Assembly (NCBI GenBank): GCA_045806965.1
Contig: JBJMIG010000015.1
Coordinates: 76,587-140,586, forward strand
DNA: 64,000 nt
Direction: 5' to 3'
From: DASYTH01 sp045806965
GTDB taxonomy: Bacteria; Actinomycetota; Actinomycetes; Mycobacteriales; Pseudonocardiaceae
Below the pieces are notes generated by a model that saw only the letters and a program-made list of their open reading frames with translations, did no database searches and was not told the DNA's origin. The translations under genes were made by a program, and so were the position numbers. Positions 18,317 through 27,769 of this stretch are shown here, piece after piece (the first letter of the stretch is position 1; every line of letters begins with the position of its first letter).

Positions 18317-21295
18317 TCAGGCGGTGAGCTCGAGCACGGAACCGGTGCGGGCCTTGCGGACGCGGAGCCGGACCGGGATCCGCTGCCGGAGTTCCTCCAC
18401 ATGGGACACCAGGCCGACGATGCGGCCGCCGGTGCGCAGCTCGTCCAGGGTATCCATGACCTCGTCCAGCGTCTCCGGGTCGAGGCCGCCGAAACCCTCG
18501 TCGACGAACAGGGTGTCCAGTAGCGAGCCGCCGGTCTGGGCGGCCACCACATCGGCGAGACCAAGCGCCAACGCGAGCGAGGCGATGAAGGTTTCGCCGC
18601 CGGACAGGGTTTTCGCCGGGCGCACCCCGCCGGAGTAGTCGTCGAGCACGTCCAGCCCGAGCCCGCCCCGGGTACCGCGCGGCCCAGCCTCGTCGGAGTG
18701 CACGAACGAGAACCGGCCGTGGCTCATCCGGCGCAGTCGCGAGGTGGCCGCTATCGCGACCTCCTCGAGCATCGCGGCGAGCACGTAGGCACGAAGCGAC
18801 ATCCGGCGGGTGTTCTGGCCGCGCCCGTTGACCACGTCGGTCAACGCGGACAGTTCCGCGAACTCCGCCTCGACCGGCGCCAGTTCGGCCCAGGCCGCCT
18901 CGAGCCGCCCGGCCAGCCCGGCCACGTCCGCCGCGCGCCGCATCGCCGCCCTGGCAGCGGCCACCGCGTTCTCCGCCGCCCCCCGAGCCGCGCCCGCCGC
19001 CGCGACCGCCGCCCCGACATCGACCACGGTATCAACGTCCACACCGGACAGCTCAGGATCGTCGAGCACCCGCCGCGCGGCCGCCGCGCGCAACGCCGCG
19101 TCGGCCAGCCGCTCCCGCAAGTCGACCAGCGCGGGTTCCGGGCGAACCGCGGCCCGCGCCTGGTCCAGGTCCGGGAACCCCGCTGCCGCAACGGCTTCGC
19201 GCACCGTGGCGGACTGCTCGCGCACTCGCGCGGCCGCGGCCTCCCGCTCCGCGACCGCGTCGGCCAGTGCGTCCCATGCCTCGGCACGGGCCAGCAGGTG
19301 CGCCCGGCGGGACGCCACATCCGGATGCTCGGCCCGGGCCGCGTCCAACCGCTCGGTCCGGGCCGCCATCCGTTCGAGCAGGCCGGAGCGCTCCCCGTGC
19401 AGCACCGCCAGCAGGCGCTGCCGCTCGGCGTGCCGCTGCCGAACCCGCTCCGCGGACGACTCCGCCTCGCGCACCGCGCCGGCCAGTTCCTCCCCTTGCG
19501 CGGCAAGCGAAACGGCCCGCTCGTGGGCGGTGACCGCGCGCCGCCGCAGGGTTGCGATCTCCCGGGTGGAACGCCCGGCCAGCCGGTCGGCCAGCGCGGT
19601 GAGCTCCTGCTCGGCCTGCTTGAGCAGCAGCGCGGAGGACTGCCTGACGTCCAGCGCATGCTGCTCCGCCCGGGTGGCCTGGTGCTCGTCCATGGCGGTG
19701 ACCGTGACCAGCTCCAGCCAGGCGGGCCGCGGATGAGAACCGGACCCGCACACCGGGCAGGGCCGCCCGTCCACCAGCTCGGCGGACAGCTCGGCGGCCA
19801 TCCCGTCGAGCCGCCGCGCCCGCACGTCGAGGACGGACTCCCTGGCCTGCTGGTGCGCGTCCACGGCCCGCCGGTGCTTGTCCGCCGCCGAGCGCACCTC
19901 CTTCCGCACCAGCGGCAACCGCGCGGCGTCGGCGGCGAGCGCGGTGGCGTCGTCCATCGCGGACTTCAGACCGGGCAGGGCGGCGGCCGCGGCCGATGCC
20001 TCGTCCAGCGCCGCTCTGGCCCCAGCGATCTGTCGCGGCAGCGCGGAAAGCTGCTCCGCAAGCGCGGCAAGTGCCCGCCCGCCCGCGGCCTCGTCGCGAT
20101 CCAGGGCGGCCAGCCGGTTGCGATCCGCCTCCTGGCGCGCCGCCTCGCCGAGCAGCCCGGCCAGCTCACCGGCGTCCTCCCGCAACCGCCCGGCCGCGGC
20201 CCGAAGTGACGCCACGTCGCCGCCGCCGCCGCCGTCGCCGCCGCCGTCACCGCCGCCACTGTCACCGCCGGCGCCGCGCCGCTCGGCCTCGGCGCGCCGC
20301 GCAGCCTCCAGCAACCGGTTCGCCCTGGCCAGTTCCCGCTCCGCGCCGGCGACCGAGGCCGCCCGCTGCGCCGCGTCCAGTTCCGCCCGCCAGGACGACC
20401 GCACGCCGGCCTGCGCGGCCAGCGAATCCAGCTCCGCCGTGGCGGCCCGGACCCGGCGCACCCGGTCGGCCATCGCGCGCCGCGCCGCCAGCTCGGCCTC
20501 CGCCACCTCCCGGGCCGCGCGGGCCTGCTGCTGCCGATCGTGCGCCTCGGCGGCGTGCGCCGCCGTGTCGGCGACCAGCCCGCCCAGCCAGGCCGCAACG
20601 GCCTCCGCGGGCGGCTCCACCCCGGCGGCCTGACCGACCCGGGCCACCAGCTCCCTGACGCCCTGCCGACGCTGCTCGAGTGCCCGGCCCCGGTCCGTGC
20701 GCCGCTCCCGGAACCAGTGCTCGACGCCGGCGAAGTGCGCGGTGCCGAACAGCCGCTCGAGCAGTTTCTCCCGCTCACCGGTCTCGGCCCGCAGAAATCG
20801 GGCGAACTCACCTTGCGGCAGCAGCACGACCTGGAAGAACTGGTCCTTCGTGAGGCCGAGCAGCCGCTCGATGGTCAGGCCGACCTCGTCCATCCTGATC
20901 AACCCGTCCGGCGCGTGCCCGCTGGGCGCCTCGCCGATCCAGGTCAGCGACGCCTTCGCCGGCTGCTTGGTGGTGCCTGAGCCGCGCCGCCGCGGCCGCA
21001 CGTACTCCGGGCTCCTGGTCACCCGCAGCCGGTGGCCCTGCACGCTCAACTCCAGCGACACCACGGTGGGCAGGTCGTCCGGCGCGTAGTCACAACGCAG
21101 CCGGCGGGCCTCGCCGCGGACCCCGGGCACGGCGCCGAACAGGGCGAACGCCACCGCGTCCAGCAACGTGGTCTTGCCAGCGCCGGTGTCCCCGTGCAGC
21201 AGAAACAGCCCGTCCGAGCCGAGCGCGTCGAAGTCGACGACCTCCGGCTTCGGATAGGGCCCGAACGCGGCCAGCTCCAGCCGGTGCAGCCTCAA
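18317..21295 (-). CDS. sbcC: Exonuclease subunit SbcC (SMC-like ATPase)
   Basis: A 992-residue Rad50/SbcC-type ATPase, partner of SbcD in opening and trimming hairpins and blocked DNA ends. It starts RLHRLELAAFGPY, with Walker A GDTGAGKTTLLDAVAF. Two long Ala/Arg/Glu-rich coiled coils flank the zinc hook CPVC (GRPCPVCGSGSHPRP). Signature KTLSGGETFIASLALALGL and Walker B TLFVDEGFGGLD are near the C-terminus. The TTG start is supported by GAGGGAGG a few bases upstream and a TTGA overlap with the sbcD stop. A Gly/Asp run (about 20220-20275, trinucleotide repeats) interrupts the first coil. Confidence 0.96.
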   Translation of the reverse strand: MRLHRLELAAFGPYPKPEVVDFDALGSDGLFLLHGDTGAGKTTLLDAVAFALFGAVPGVRGEARRLRCDYAPDDLPTVVSLELSVQGHRLRVTRSPEYVRPRRRGSGTTKQPAKASLTWIGEAPSGHAPDGLIRMDEVGLTIERLLGLTKDQFFQVVLLPQGEFARFLRAETGEREKLLERLFGTAHFAGVEHWFRERRTDRGRALEQRRQGVRELVARVGQAAGVEPPAEAVAAWLGGLVADTAAHAAEAHDRQQQARAAREVAEAELAARRAMADRVRRVRAATAELDSLAAQAGVRSSWRAELDAAQRAASVAGAERELARANRLLEAARRAEAERRGAGGDSGGGDGGGDGGGGGDVASLRAAAGRLREDAGELAGLLGEAARQEADRNRLAALDRDEAAGGRALAALAEQLSALPRQIAGARAALDEASAAAAALPGLKSAMDDATALAADAARLPLVRKEVRSAADKHRRAVDAHQQARESVLDVRARRLDGMAAELSAELVDGRPCPVCGSGSHPRPAWLELVTVTAMDEHQATRAEQHALDVRQSSALLLKQAEQELTALADRLAGRSTREIATLRRRAVTAHERAVSLAAQGEELAGAVREAESSAERVRQRHAERQRLLAVLHGERSGLLERMAARTERLDAARAEHPDVASRRAHLLARAEAWDALADAVAEREAAAARVREQSATVREAVAAAGFPDLDQARAAVRPEPALVDLRERLADAALRAAAARRVLDDPELSGVDVDTVVDVGAAVAAAGAARGAAENAVAAARAAMRRAADVAGLAGRLEAAWAELAPVEAEFAELSALTDVVNGRGQNTRRMSLRAYVLAAMLEEVAIAATSRLRRMSHGRFSFVHSDEAGPRGTRGGLGLDVLDDYSGGVRPAKTLSGGETFIASLALALGLADVVAAQTGGSLLDTLFVDEGFGGLDPETLDEVMDTLDELRTGGRIVGLVSHVEELRQRIPVRLRVRKARTGSVLELTA

Positions 21296-22470
21296 GCGGC
21301 CTCCCTCGCCGGCCGGTCCGCGCCCGGCTCCATCGCGGCCGCGGCGACCAGGGCCGCGCCAAGCAGCTCCCGCTCCCGGGCGTTGGGTTCCTCGCCCCGG
21401 CAGTCCGCGACGAAACAGCAGGCCACCTCGAGGTCGGAGCGCCCACACGCGGCGTTGGTGTAGCGCAGCGACCCGGCCGCGGCTCCACCCTTCGGGCGCC
21501 ATTCCAGATGCACCGCGTGCGGGAAACGCTGTTGCAGCCGGCGCAGGGCGTCGGTCGGCCGAACCTGGTCGGTCAGCTCGACGGACAGAAAGTGCTCGGC
21601 GAGCCGCTCGTGGGCCGGCTCGGCAAGCAGTTCGTCGAGCCGGCCGGTGAGCGTGCCGAGCGGCCGGGGCACCGGCAGCTCCCGGCGCCGGATCTCGGCG
21701 AGGCCGCGCGCGTCCAGGTCGACCAGCCAGACGGACTTGTGCTGCCGCGCCTCGGAGAACGAGTAGGCCAGCGGGCTGCCCGAGTAGCGCAGGTGCTCCG
21801 CGACGCGCTGCGGCCCGTGCAGGTGCCCGAGCGCGACGTAGTCCACGCCGTCGAACACCGCGGCCGGCACCTGCTCGACTCCGCCGACCGCGATCGTCCG
21901 CTCCGACGCGCTCGCCTGCCCGCCGGTGACGAAGGCGTGCGCCAGCACGACCGATCGGGTTCCGGACGGGCGCGCCGCGAGGTCGGCCCGAATCCGCCGC
22001 ATCGCCTCGGTGAGCACCCCGGCGTGCCCCTTCGCGTCCGGCGTGCCGAGCGCTTGCCTGGCCGGTTCCGGCTCCAGGTAGGGAATGCCGTAGAGCGCCA
22101 CCGGCCCGTGCCGGTCGTCGAGCAGCACCGGGCGGTCCAGCTCGGCCACCCGGGTACGCAGATGCAGCCCGCCGTGCGCGGCGAACTCGCCGAACGCGCC
22201 GAGCCGCGGCGCCGAGTCGTGGTTGCCGGGGGTGACCACGAGCTGCGCGCCGGCCGCCCGGATCGCGCCGAGCACCCGGGCGCAGGCCGAGACCGCCTCG
22301 CCCGAGGGCACCGCGCGGTCGTAGAGGTCACCGGAGACGACGACGACGTCCACCCGCTCGTCTGTGACCAGGTCGGCCAGACCGCCGAGCACCGCCTCCT
22401 GGTCAGCGAGCAGGTCCCGGCCGTGGAACATGCGCCCCACGTGCCAATCCGACGTGTGCAGGACCCGCAT
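21292..22470 (-). CDS. sbcD: Exonuclease subunit SbcD (metallophosphoesterase)
   Basis: The Mre11-like nuclease subunit, 392 residues. The metallophosphoesterase motifs are in order: TSDWHVGRMFHGRD (motif I), VVVSGDLYDRAVPS (II), VVTPGNHDSAPR (III), and ALGHLHGPQ (V). It is the first gene of sbcD-sbcC and overlaps sbcC by four bases. Together they process DNA double-strand breaks and palindromes. Divergent from rmuC, with 132 bp between. Confidence 0.96.
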   Translation of the reverse strand: MRVLHTSDWHVGRMFHGRDLLADQEAVLGGLADLVTDERVDVVVVSGDLYDRAVPSGEAVSACARVLGAIRAAGAQLVVTPGNHDSAPRLGAFGEFAAHGGLHLRTRVAELDRPVLLDDRHGPVALYGIPYLEPEPARQALGTPDAKGHAGVLTEAMRRIRADLAARPSGTRSVVLAHAFVTGGQASASERTIAVGGVEQVPAAVFDGVDYVALGHLHGPQRVAEHLRYSGSPLAYSFSEARQHKSVWLVDLDARGLAEIRRRELPVPRPLGTLTGRLDELLAEPAHERLAEHFLSVELTDQVRPTDALRRLQQRFPHAVHLEWRPKGGAAAGSLRYTNAACGRSDLEVACCFVADCRGEEPNARERELLGAALVAAAAMEPGADRPAREAA

Positions 22471-22602
22471 GCCACTCAAGTTAGGGCCGGTACCGGGCCG
22501 ATCCGGGCGCGCCACGCCGGTCGAACGCGTGTTTGGGTTTTTGTCGGACCCCCGGTTCATGATGTCGCCGAGTCCCGATTCGACTACCGAAGGGAACCAG
22601 CG

Positions 22603-23652
22603 GTGACCGCGGTGCTTGGCACGATCGTGGCCGTCCTGCTGCTTCTGCTCGCGGCCGGCGCGGCCCTGTTCTGGCGGCTCTACAGCGACGGCGCCCGCCG
22701 GGTGGACGGCGCCATGGACGCGCTGGCGCAGGAGCGGCAGCGGTCCGACCGGCACCAGGCCGCGTTGCGCCGCTACGAGATCACCTTCGCGTCGATCACC
22801 GGCCGGGGCGAGCTCGGCGAGCAGGTCCTGGTGGACACCGCCCGCGCGCTCGGGCTGCGCGAGGGACTGCACTTCACCGTCCAGACCGATGTCGCGGGCG
22901 GCGGGTCCGCCCGGCCCGACCTGCTGCTGGTCGTCGGCGACGGCCGGCTGGTGCCGGTCGACGCCAAGACCAGCCTGGCCTGCTGGACCGAGGCGGTGGA
23001 GACGGACGACGCCGAGGAGCGGACCGACGCGCTACGGGTACACGTCCGCAACCTCCGCTCCCGGGCCGCCGAACTGGCCGGCAAGGGCTACCAGCGCTGG
23101 GCCGACGCGATCTACGGAACGATCATGTTCGTACCCTCCGACGCCGCCGTCGCCGCCGCCTTGGACACCGACCCCGACCTGCTCCGCTGGCTGCTCGACC
23201 GGCGGATCTTCCTGTGCGGGCCGACCGGGTTCGCGATCGTGGCCTCGGCGGCGCTGTTCGCGGCGACCGAGCGGGCGTTGGCCGCGGACGTGGAGGCGGT
23301 CCGCTCGCAGGCCGCGGCCGCGCACCGGGCGGCCGGCGCGGCCGTGGAGGCGGTCAACGTGTCCAGCACCCATCTGCAACGGTTTCTCCAGGCCAGGCGG
23401 CGGGAGCTGGACGCGTTGAGCCAGTTCCGCACGGCCGCCGAGCCGCTCCAGGCGGCCGCGGCCAGTCCCAGCCCGGTCGCCGCGGTGCGGGATCCGGACG
23501 AGTTGCCGGTCAACGGCGTCGCGGCGTGGCGTACCGACGAGCTGGCTCCGGCGGCCGGCAACGCCGCGCGGAACGTCCCGGATCTCGACTCGATGGGGGC
23601 GGCGGCGATCGAGGTGACGGAGGTGACTATCGGCAGACTCGGCGGGGATTAA
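22603..23652 (+). CDS. rmuC: DNA recombination protein RmuC
   Basis: A 349-residue RmuC family protein. The N-terminus is a single membrane anchor (TAVLGTIVAVLLLLLAAGAA), followed by a short coiled coil and the nuclease-like core (RPDLLLVVGDGRLVPVDAKT, a PD-(D/E)xK-type strand; YGTIMFVPSDAAV; ERALAADVEAVRSQ). RmuC limits inversions at short inverted repeats. GTG start with GAAGGGA about 8 bp upstream. Divergent from sbcDC, which acts on similar palindromic DNA, a sensible pairing. Confidence 0.92.
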   Translation: MTAVLGTIVAVLLLLLAAGAALFWRLYSDGARRVDGAMDALAQERQRSDRHQAALRRYEITFASITGRGELGEQVLVDTARALGLREGLHFTVQTDVAGGGSARPDLLLVVGDGRLVPVDAKTSLACWTEAVETDDAEERTDALRVHVRNLRSRAAELAGKGYQRWADAIYGTIMFVPSDAAVAAALDTDPDLLRWLLDRRIFLCGPTGFAIVASAALFAATERALAADVEAVRSQAAAAHRAAGAAVEAVNVSSTHLQRFLQARRRELDALSQFRTAAEPLQAAAASPSPVAAVRDPDELPVNGVAAWRTDELAPAAGNAARNVPDLDSMGAAAIEVTEVTIGRLGGD

Positions 23653-23743
23653 CGCCCTGTGCACCGGTGCCCTGACGGGCGGGCACGGGTCGGGTGAGGT
23701 GGGCGTCTTGATGCGGCGCCAATAGGCCGGCCCGCCGACGGGC

Positions 23744-23749
23744 TAACCT
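23744..23749 (+). promoter_or_regulatory. -10 element TAACCT for a leaderless DUF6542 mRNA
   Basis: GGCTAACCTGTGACGT directly precedes the GTG at 23757. TAACCT is 7 bp from the start codon and no ribosome site is present, which fits leaderless transcription. Confidence 0.5.
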
Positions 23750-23756
23750 GTGACGT

Positions 23757-24662
23757 GTGACCGCAACCCGCGATCGCCAGAGCGATCTCGATCAACCCTC
23801 CGCCGAACCGGCGTGGGACGAGCGCGCGATCGTCGGCAGGATGCGGGGTCTGCCCTGGTGGGCCGCCGTACTCCTGGCCTTCGGGTTGGCCGCGGCCGCG
23901 GCCTGGGTGGACATGCACCGACAGGACTCCCTGGGCCGGATCTACCAGGGTGCCTACATCCTGGGCTGCCTGGCCGCGGTGTGTTGGGTGCGTCGCCGCA
24001 ACCTGTTCGGTCCGATGGTGCAGCCGCCGCTGGTGTTCGCGGTCACCGCGATCGGCGCGGTGGCCATGGCACAGCCCGGCCCGCTGTTCAGCGGCGGCGC
24101 CAAGCAGCTGCTCCTGTCGGTCGCCTTGCCGCTGACCAGCAACTTTCCCACGATGGCGATCACCACCGGCGTCACCGTGGCGATCGGGCTGCTTCGGCTG
24201 TGGTTGCAGCGCGACCCCAATCCACCCGTCCGGTCAAGCCGCCAGACGCGTGAGCGCGATCCGTTCGACCGGGCTCCGTTCGACTCCGACGAGCGCGGCG
24301 ACGCGGCCATGCGCCGAAGCGCCCGCGACGGCGCTCCAAGCCGGTCCCGCCGGGCGGCCCGACCCGAATTGGACGAGCCGTCGCCCGGCACCCGGTTCGG
24401 CCGGGATGGGGACCGCCCCCGGCGCCCGGGTCGTGACGAACCTCGCGATCCGCCGCCGCGCGTTCGCCGCGGCCGCACCGACGTGCCGCCCGGTGACCGG
24501 GGTCGGACCGATCCACCGTCTGGCGAGCGCCAACGGCCCCGGGTCGGTGGCCAGTCCGCCGATCCCAACCGGCGCCGCCAACCCCCGGACCAGCGCCGGA
24601 TGGACCAGCCTCACTCCGACACCCCACCCCGCCGCCCGCGCCGCCAGGACGACGACTACTGA
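23757..24662 (+). CDS. DUF6542 membrane protein with charged disordered tail
   Basis: A 301-residue membrane protein with about four helices in residues 30-165 (LPWWAAVLLAFGLAAAAAW; GAYILGCLAAVCWV; PLVFAVTAIGAVAMA; MAITTGVTVAIGLLRLWL), the DUF6542 pattern of actinobacteria. The last 130 residues are Arg/Asp/Pro/Gly-rich and look disordered (RDEPRDPPPRVRRGRTD). It sits beside ispH, as Rv1111c does beside lytB2 in M. tuberculosis. Function unknown. Confidence 0.8.
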   Translation: MTATRDRQSDLDQPSAEPAWDERAIVGRMRGLPWWAAVLLAFGLAAAAAWVDMHRQDSLGRIYQGAYILGCLAAVCWVRRRNLFGPMVQPPLVFAVTAIGAVAMAQPGPLFSGGAKQLLLSVALPLTSNFPTMAITTGVTVAIGLLRLWLQRDPNPPVRSSRQTRERDPFDRAPFDSDERGDAAMRRSARDGAPSRSRRAARPELDEPSPGTRFGRDGDRPRRPGRDEPRDPPPRVRRGRTDVPPGDRGRTDPPSGERQRPRVGGQSADPNRRRQPPDQRRMDQPHSDTPPRRPRRQDDDY

Positions 24663-24691
24663 GCTTCGGCCCTGGCTGGCAAGCGCGCTCA

Positions 24692-24709
24692 GGCGGCGAG
24701 TCCGCCGCC
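24692..24709. terminator. Short GC hairpin between DUF6542 gene and ispH
   Basis: GGCGGC at 24692-24697 pairs with GCCGCC at 24704-24709 across a six-base loop, between convergent genes. It is short and the surroundings are GC-rich, so this is only a candidate. Confidence 0.3.
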
Positions 24710-24762
24710 GTTCGGGTTCAGCATCGGCATCGGCATCGGCGCGGTGTCGGCATCGCAAAGTC

Positions 24763-25695
24763 TTACAGTTTGCGGAGCTCTCGTGGCAGCGCGAAGGTGA
24801 TCTTCTCGTTCGCCGTGGTGACCTCCTCCACCCCGGCCCAGCCGCGCTCGGCCAGCCAGGCGAGCAGATCCATGACCAGGGAGTCGGGCACCGAGGCACC
24901 GCTGGTGACGCCGACCGTCTCCACCCCGGTCAGCCACGACTCGTCGACCTGGTGCGCGAAGTCGATCAGGTGCGCGGACCGCGCGCCGGCCTGGAGCGCG
25001 ACCTCGACCAGCCGCTTGGAGTTGGAGGAGTTCACCGAGCCGACCACCAGTACCAGGTCGCACTCCGGGGCCATCGCCTTCACCGCGACCTGGCGGTTCT
25101 GCGTGGCGTAGCAAATATCGTCGCTCGGCGGGTCGGACAGGTTCGGGAACCGGGTCCGAAGCTGGTCGACCCGCTCCATGGTCTCGTCGACCGACAGCGT
25201 GGTCTGCGACAACCAGATCACCCTGGCCGGATCGCGCACCTCGACCTTGTCCACGTCGGCCGGCCCGTCGACCAGCTGCACATGCGACGGCGCCTCGCCC
25301 GCGGTGCCCTCGACCTCTTCGTGCCCCTCGTGCCCGATAAGCAGGATGTCGTAGTCGTCCCTGGCGTAGCGGCGAACCTCCTGGTGCACCTTGGTCACCA
25401 GCGGGCAGGTGGCGTCGATCGTGCGCAGCTCCCGTGCCGCCGCCTGGGCGTGCACGGCGGGCGCGATCCCGTGTGCGGAGAACACCACCAGCGAGCCCGG
25501 CGGCACCTCGTCCAGCTCCTCGACGAAGATTGCCCCCCGCTCACGCAGAGTGTCCACGACATGTCGGTTGTGCACGATTTCCTTGCGCACGTACACCGGC
25601 GGCCCGTAGGTCTCCAGCGCCTTCTCGACGGTCACCACGGCCCGGTCCACGCCCGCGCAGTAGCCCCGCGGCTTGGCCAGGAGGACACGTTTCAT
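24763..25695 (-). CDS. ispH: 4-hydroxy-3-methylbut-2-enyl diphosphate reductase
   Basis: IspH (LytB), the last enzyme of the MEP pathway, converting HMBPP to IPP and DMAPP with a [4Fe-4S] cluster. It has 310 residues with all three cluster cysteines: GYCAGVDRAV near the start, ATCPLVTKVH around residue 100, and DICYATQNRQ around 205. The proton-relay region has ELDEVPPG and VFSAHGI. It starts at MKRVLLAKPRG; -10-like TACCCT lies 7 bp upstream on the minus strand, so the mRNA is probably leaderless. Confidence 0.97.
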   Translation of the reverse strand: MKRVLLAKPRGYCAGVDRAVVTVEKALETYGPPVYVRKEIVHNRHVVDTLRERGAIFVEELDEVPPGSLVVFSAHGIAPAVHAQAAARELRTIDATCPLVTKVHQEVRRYARDDYDILLIGHEGHEEVEGTAGEAPSHVQLVDGPADVDKVEVRDPARVIWLSQTTLSVDETMERVDQLRTRFPNLSDPPSDDICYATQNRQVAVKAMAPECDLVLVVGSVNSSNSKRLVEVALQAGARSAHLIDFAHQVDESWLTGVETVGVTSGASVPDSLVMDLLAWLAERGWAGVEEVTTANEKITFALPRELRKL

Positions 25696-25702
25696 GTCAC
25701 CA

Positions 25703-25708
25703 AGGGTA
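25703..25708 (-). promoter_or_regulatory. -10 element TACCCT for leaderless ispH mRNA
   Basis: On the minus strand TACCCT is followed by TGGTGAC and the ispH ATG. Spacing and the lack of a ribosome site match the other leaderless starts in this window. Confidence 0.4.
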
Positions 25709-25760
25709 CGGACGCACCGCTGCTCCGCATCAATGGGCGGATCTGGCAGGCTTACCCGAC

Positions 25761-26504
25761 ATGAGGTCACTCCAGCTGCCGTTGAGAGTGGCGGCCGGTC
25801 TCGCCGCCACCGCTTTCGAGCAAGCGCGCGAGCTGCCCGCCAGGATCGCCGGGCTGCCGGTGACCGTGGCCAGCCAGGCGCTTCAGTTGTCCATGCGGGT
25901 GCAGCAGCACATCACCGAGCTGGCTATCAAGGGTGACGAGGTGCTCTCCGGGTTCCGCCCGGTCGAGCAGACGCCGGAGTGGGCGACGTTCGACGAGGAT
26001 CTCGACGACAAGCGCTACGACGCGAGCCAGCCCGCCCCGTTCGACCGGGTGGCCACCGACTACTCGGAGCAGTCCCCGAACGGGTACGACCTGGACGATC
26101 AGACCGACCCGTGGGCGCTCGAGGAGCGCGCACTCGCCGAGGAGCCCGCGCACCACAGGGAACGCCTGACCGAGCCCGCCGAGCCGGCCGCCATCGAACT
26201 GGACAGGACCGGACTCGAGAGCACCGGACTCGACAGCACCGGACTGGACAGCGTCGAACCGGACGGCCCGGCAGAGCTGAGCGGCATCGGGCTGGACAGC
26301 CTCGAGGCAGGCAGCACCGATCCAAACAGCTCCGGAATTGACAACTACGACGAGCTGTCCCTGCCCCAGCTCCGCGCCCGGCTGCGCAGGTTCTCCGTGG
26401 TCGAGCTGGAAGCACTGCTCTCCTATGAGCGCGCGCACGCGAACCGGCCGGCGTTCGTCGGCATGCTGACCCGCAGGATCGCCACGGTCCGCGATCACCG
26501 GTGA
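25761..26504 (+). CDS. Lipid droplet-associated protein homologue with internal repeats
   Basis: A 247-residue protein. The N-terminal 70 residues form amphipathic helices (PLRVAAGLAATAFEQARELP; VTVASQALQLSMRVQQHI) as in the mycobacterial lipid-droplet protein encoded between lytB2 and xseA (Rv1109c position). A long acidic middle contains pentapeptide repeats LDRTG-LESTG-LDSTG-LDSVE. The C-terminus is a helical module (LPQLRARLRRFSVVELEALL) resembling a Rho-N/SAP-like helix pair. It ends overlapping the xseA start (GTGA). The role is inferred from synteny. Confidence 0.7.
   Translation: MRSLQLPLRVAAGLAATAFEQARELPARIAGLPVTVASQALQLSMRVQQHITELAIKGDEVLSGFRPVEQTPEWATFDEDLDDKRYDASQPAPFDRVATDYSEQSPNGYDLDDQTDPWALEERALAEEPAHHRERLTEPAEPAAIELDRTGLESTGLDSTGLDSVEPDGPAELSGIGLDSLEAGSTDPNSSGIDNYDELSLPQLRARLRRFSVVELEALLSYERAHANRPAFVGMLTRRIATVRDHR
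26199..26258. repeat. 15-bp tandem repeat inside the lipid-droplet protein gene
   Basis: Four units of the type CTCGACAGCACCGGA (two nearly perfect, two with a few changes) encode L-D-S-T-G pentapeptides. The unit length keeps the frame. Confidence 0.75.
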
Positions 26505-27769
26505 CGGACCCCACCAGCCCGGAAGAGCCCTGGCCGGTCCGCACGGTCGCGCGCAAGATCTCCGAGTGGATCGGCCGGCTCGGCGCGGTCTGGGTTGAGG
26601 GTCAGGTCACCCAGATCTCCGCCCGCCCCGGCACCGGGACCGCGTTCCTCACGCTGCGCGATCCGGCCGCCGACCTGTCCATCACGATCACCTGCCCGAC
26701 CGACCTGCTGCGCGCACACCAGCCGCCGCTCGCCGACGGCACCCGGGTGGTGCTGCACGCCCGGCCCACCTTCTACGTCAGCCGGGGCACGCTCAGCCTG
26801 CGCGCGGACGAGATCAGGGCGGTCGGGGTCGGCGAGCTGCTGGCCCGGATCGAGCGGCTGCGGCGGGCGCTCTCGGCGGAAGGCCTGTTCGACAAGGCAC
26901 GCAAGCGAAAGCCACCGTTTCTGCCGCGCACCGTCGGGCTGGTCACCGGACGGGCCTCAGCCGCCGAGCGCGACGTGCTGGTCAACGCCAAGGCGCGCTG
27001 GGCGGGCGTCGAGTTCCGGATCGAGAACGTCGCGGTGCAGGGTGCCCTCGCCGTACCGCAGATCCTCGAGGCACTCTCCGCGTTGGACCGGGATCCGGCG
27101 GTCGAGGTGATCGTGATCGCCCGGGGCGGCGGCAGCGTCGAGGACCTGCTGCCGTTCTCCGACGAGACGCTCTGCCGCGCGGTCGCCGACTGCCGCACCC
27201 CGGTGATCAGCGCGATCGGCCACGAGCAGGACACCCCACTGCTCGACCACGTCGCCGACGTGCGCTGCTCGACCCCGACCGACGCGGGCAAGCGGGTGGT
27301 ACCGGACGTGGCCGAGGAGACCACCCGGGTCCGACAGCTGCGTGACCGGGCCCGGCGCGCGCTGCACGGCTGGGTGGATCGGGAGCGCCGTCTGCTCGAC
27401 TCGCTGCGCACCCGGCCGGTGCTCGCCGACCCGCTCACGCCGCTGGATCGCCGCGCCGAACAGGTCGGCACGCTGGTGCGGCGAACCCGGCGCGCGGTGC
27501 TCGCCCGCCTCGACGCCGAGCGATCCACGCTAGATGCCACCAATGCCCGCTTGACGACGCTCGGACCAGCGGCCACGCTAGCCCGCGGGTATGCCGTTGT
27601 GCAGCGAGTCGAACCGGCCGGCAACCCGGTGGTGCTTCGGTCGATCGACGAGGCGCCGGCGGGCACTCGCCTTCGGGTTCGGGTCATGGACGGCGCGCTG
27701 CCCGCGGTCGTGTCCGGGGAGCATGACCTGCCGGCGAGTGGAGGTAACCGTGGCGAGACTGGAGCATGA
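26501..27769 (+). CDS. xseA: Exodeoxyribonuclease VII large subunit
   Basis: XseA, 422 residues. It has an N-terminal OB-fold (WVEGQVTQISARPGTGTAFL), then the nuclease domain with the glycine-rich VIARGGGSVEDL, a conserved VISAIGHEQDTPL and DVRCSTPTDAG, and a C-terminal helical region. With XseB it degrades single-stranded DNA from both ends. GTG start overlapping the previous stop (GTGA). It overlaps a small gene by 20 bp at its 3' end; xseB follows that gene. Confidence 0.96.
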   Translation: MTDPTSPEEPWPVRTVARKISEWIGRLGAVWVEGQVTQISARPGTGTAFLTLRDPAADLSITITCPTDLLRAHQPPLADGTRVVLHARPTFYVSRGTLSLRADEIRAVGVGELLARIERLRRALSAEGLFDKARKRKPPFLPRTVGLVTGRASAAERDVLVNAKARWAGVEFRIENVAVQGALAVPQILEALSALDRDPAVEVIVIARGGGSVEDLLPFSDETLCRAVADCRTPVISAIGHEQDTPLLDHVADVRCSTPTDAGKRVVPDVAEETTRVRQLRDRARRALHGWVDRERRLLDSLRTRPVLADPLTPLDRRAEQVGTLVRRTRRAVLARLDAERSTLDATNARLTTLGPAATLARGYAVVQRVEPAGNPVVLRSIDEAPAGTRLRVRVMDGALPAVVSGEHDLPASGGNRGETGA

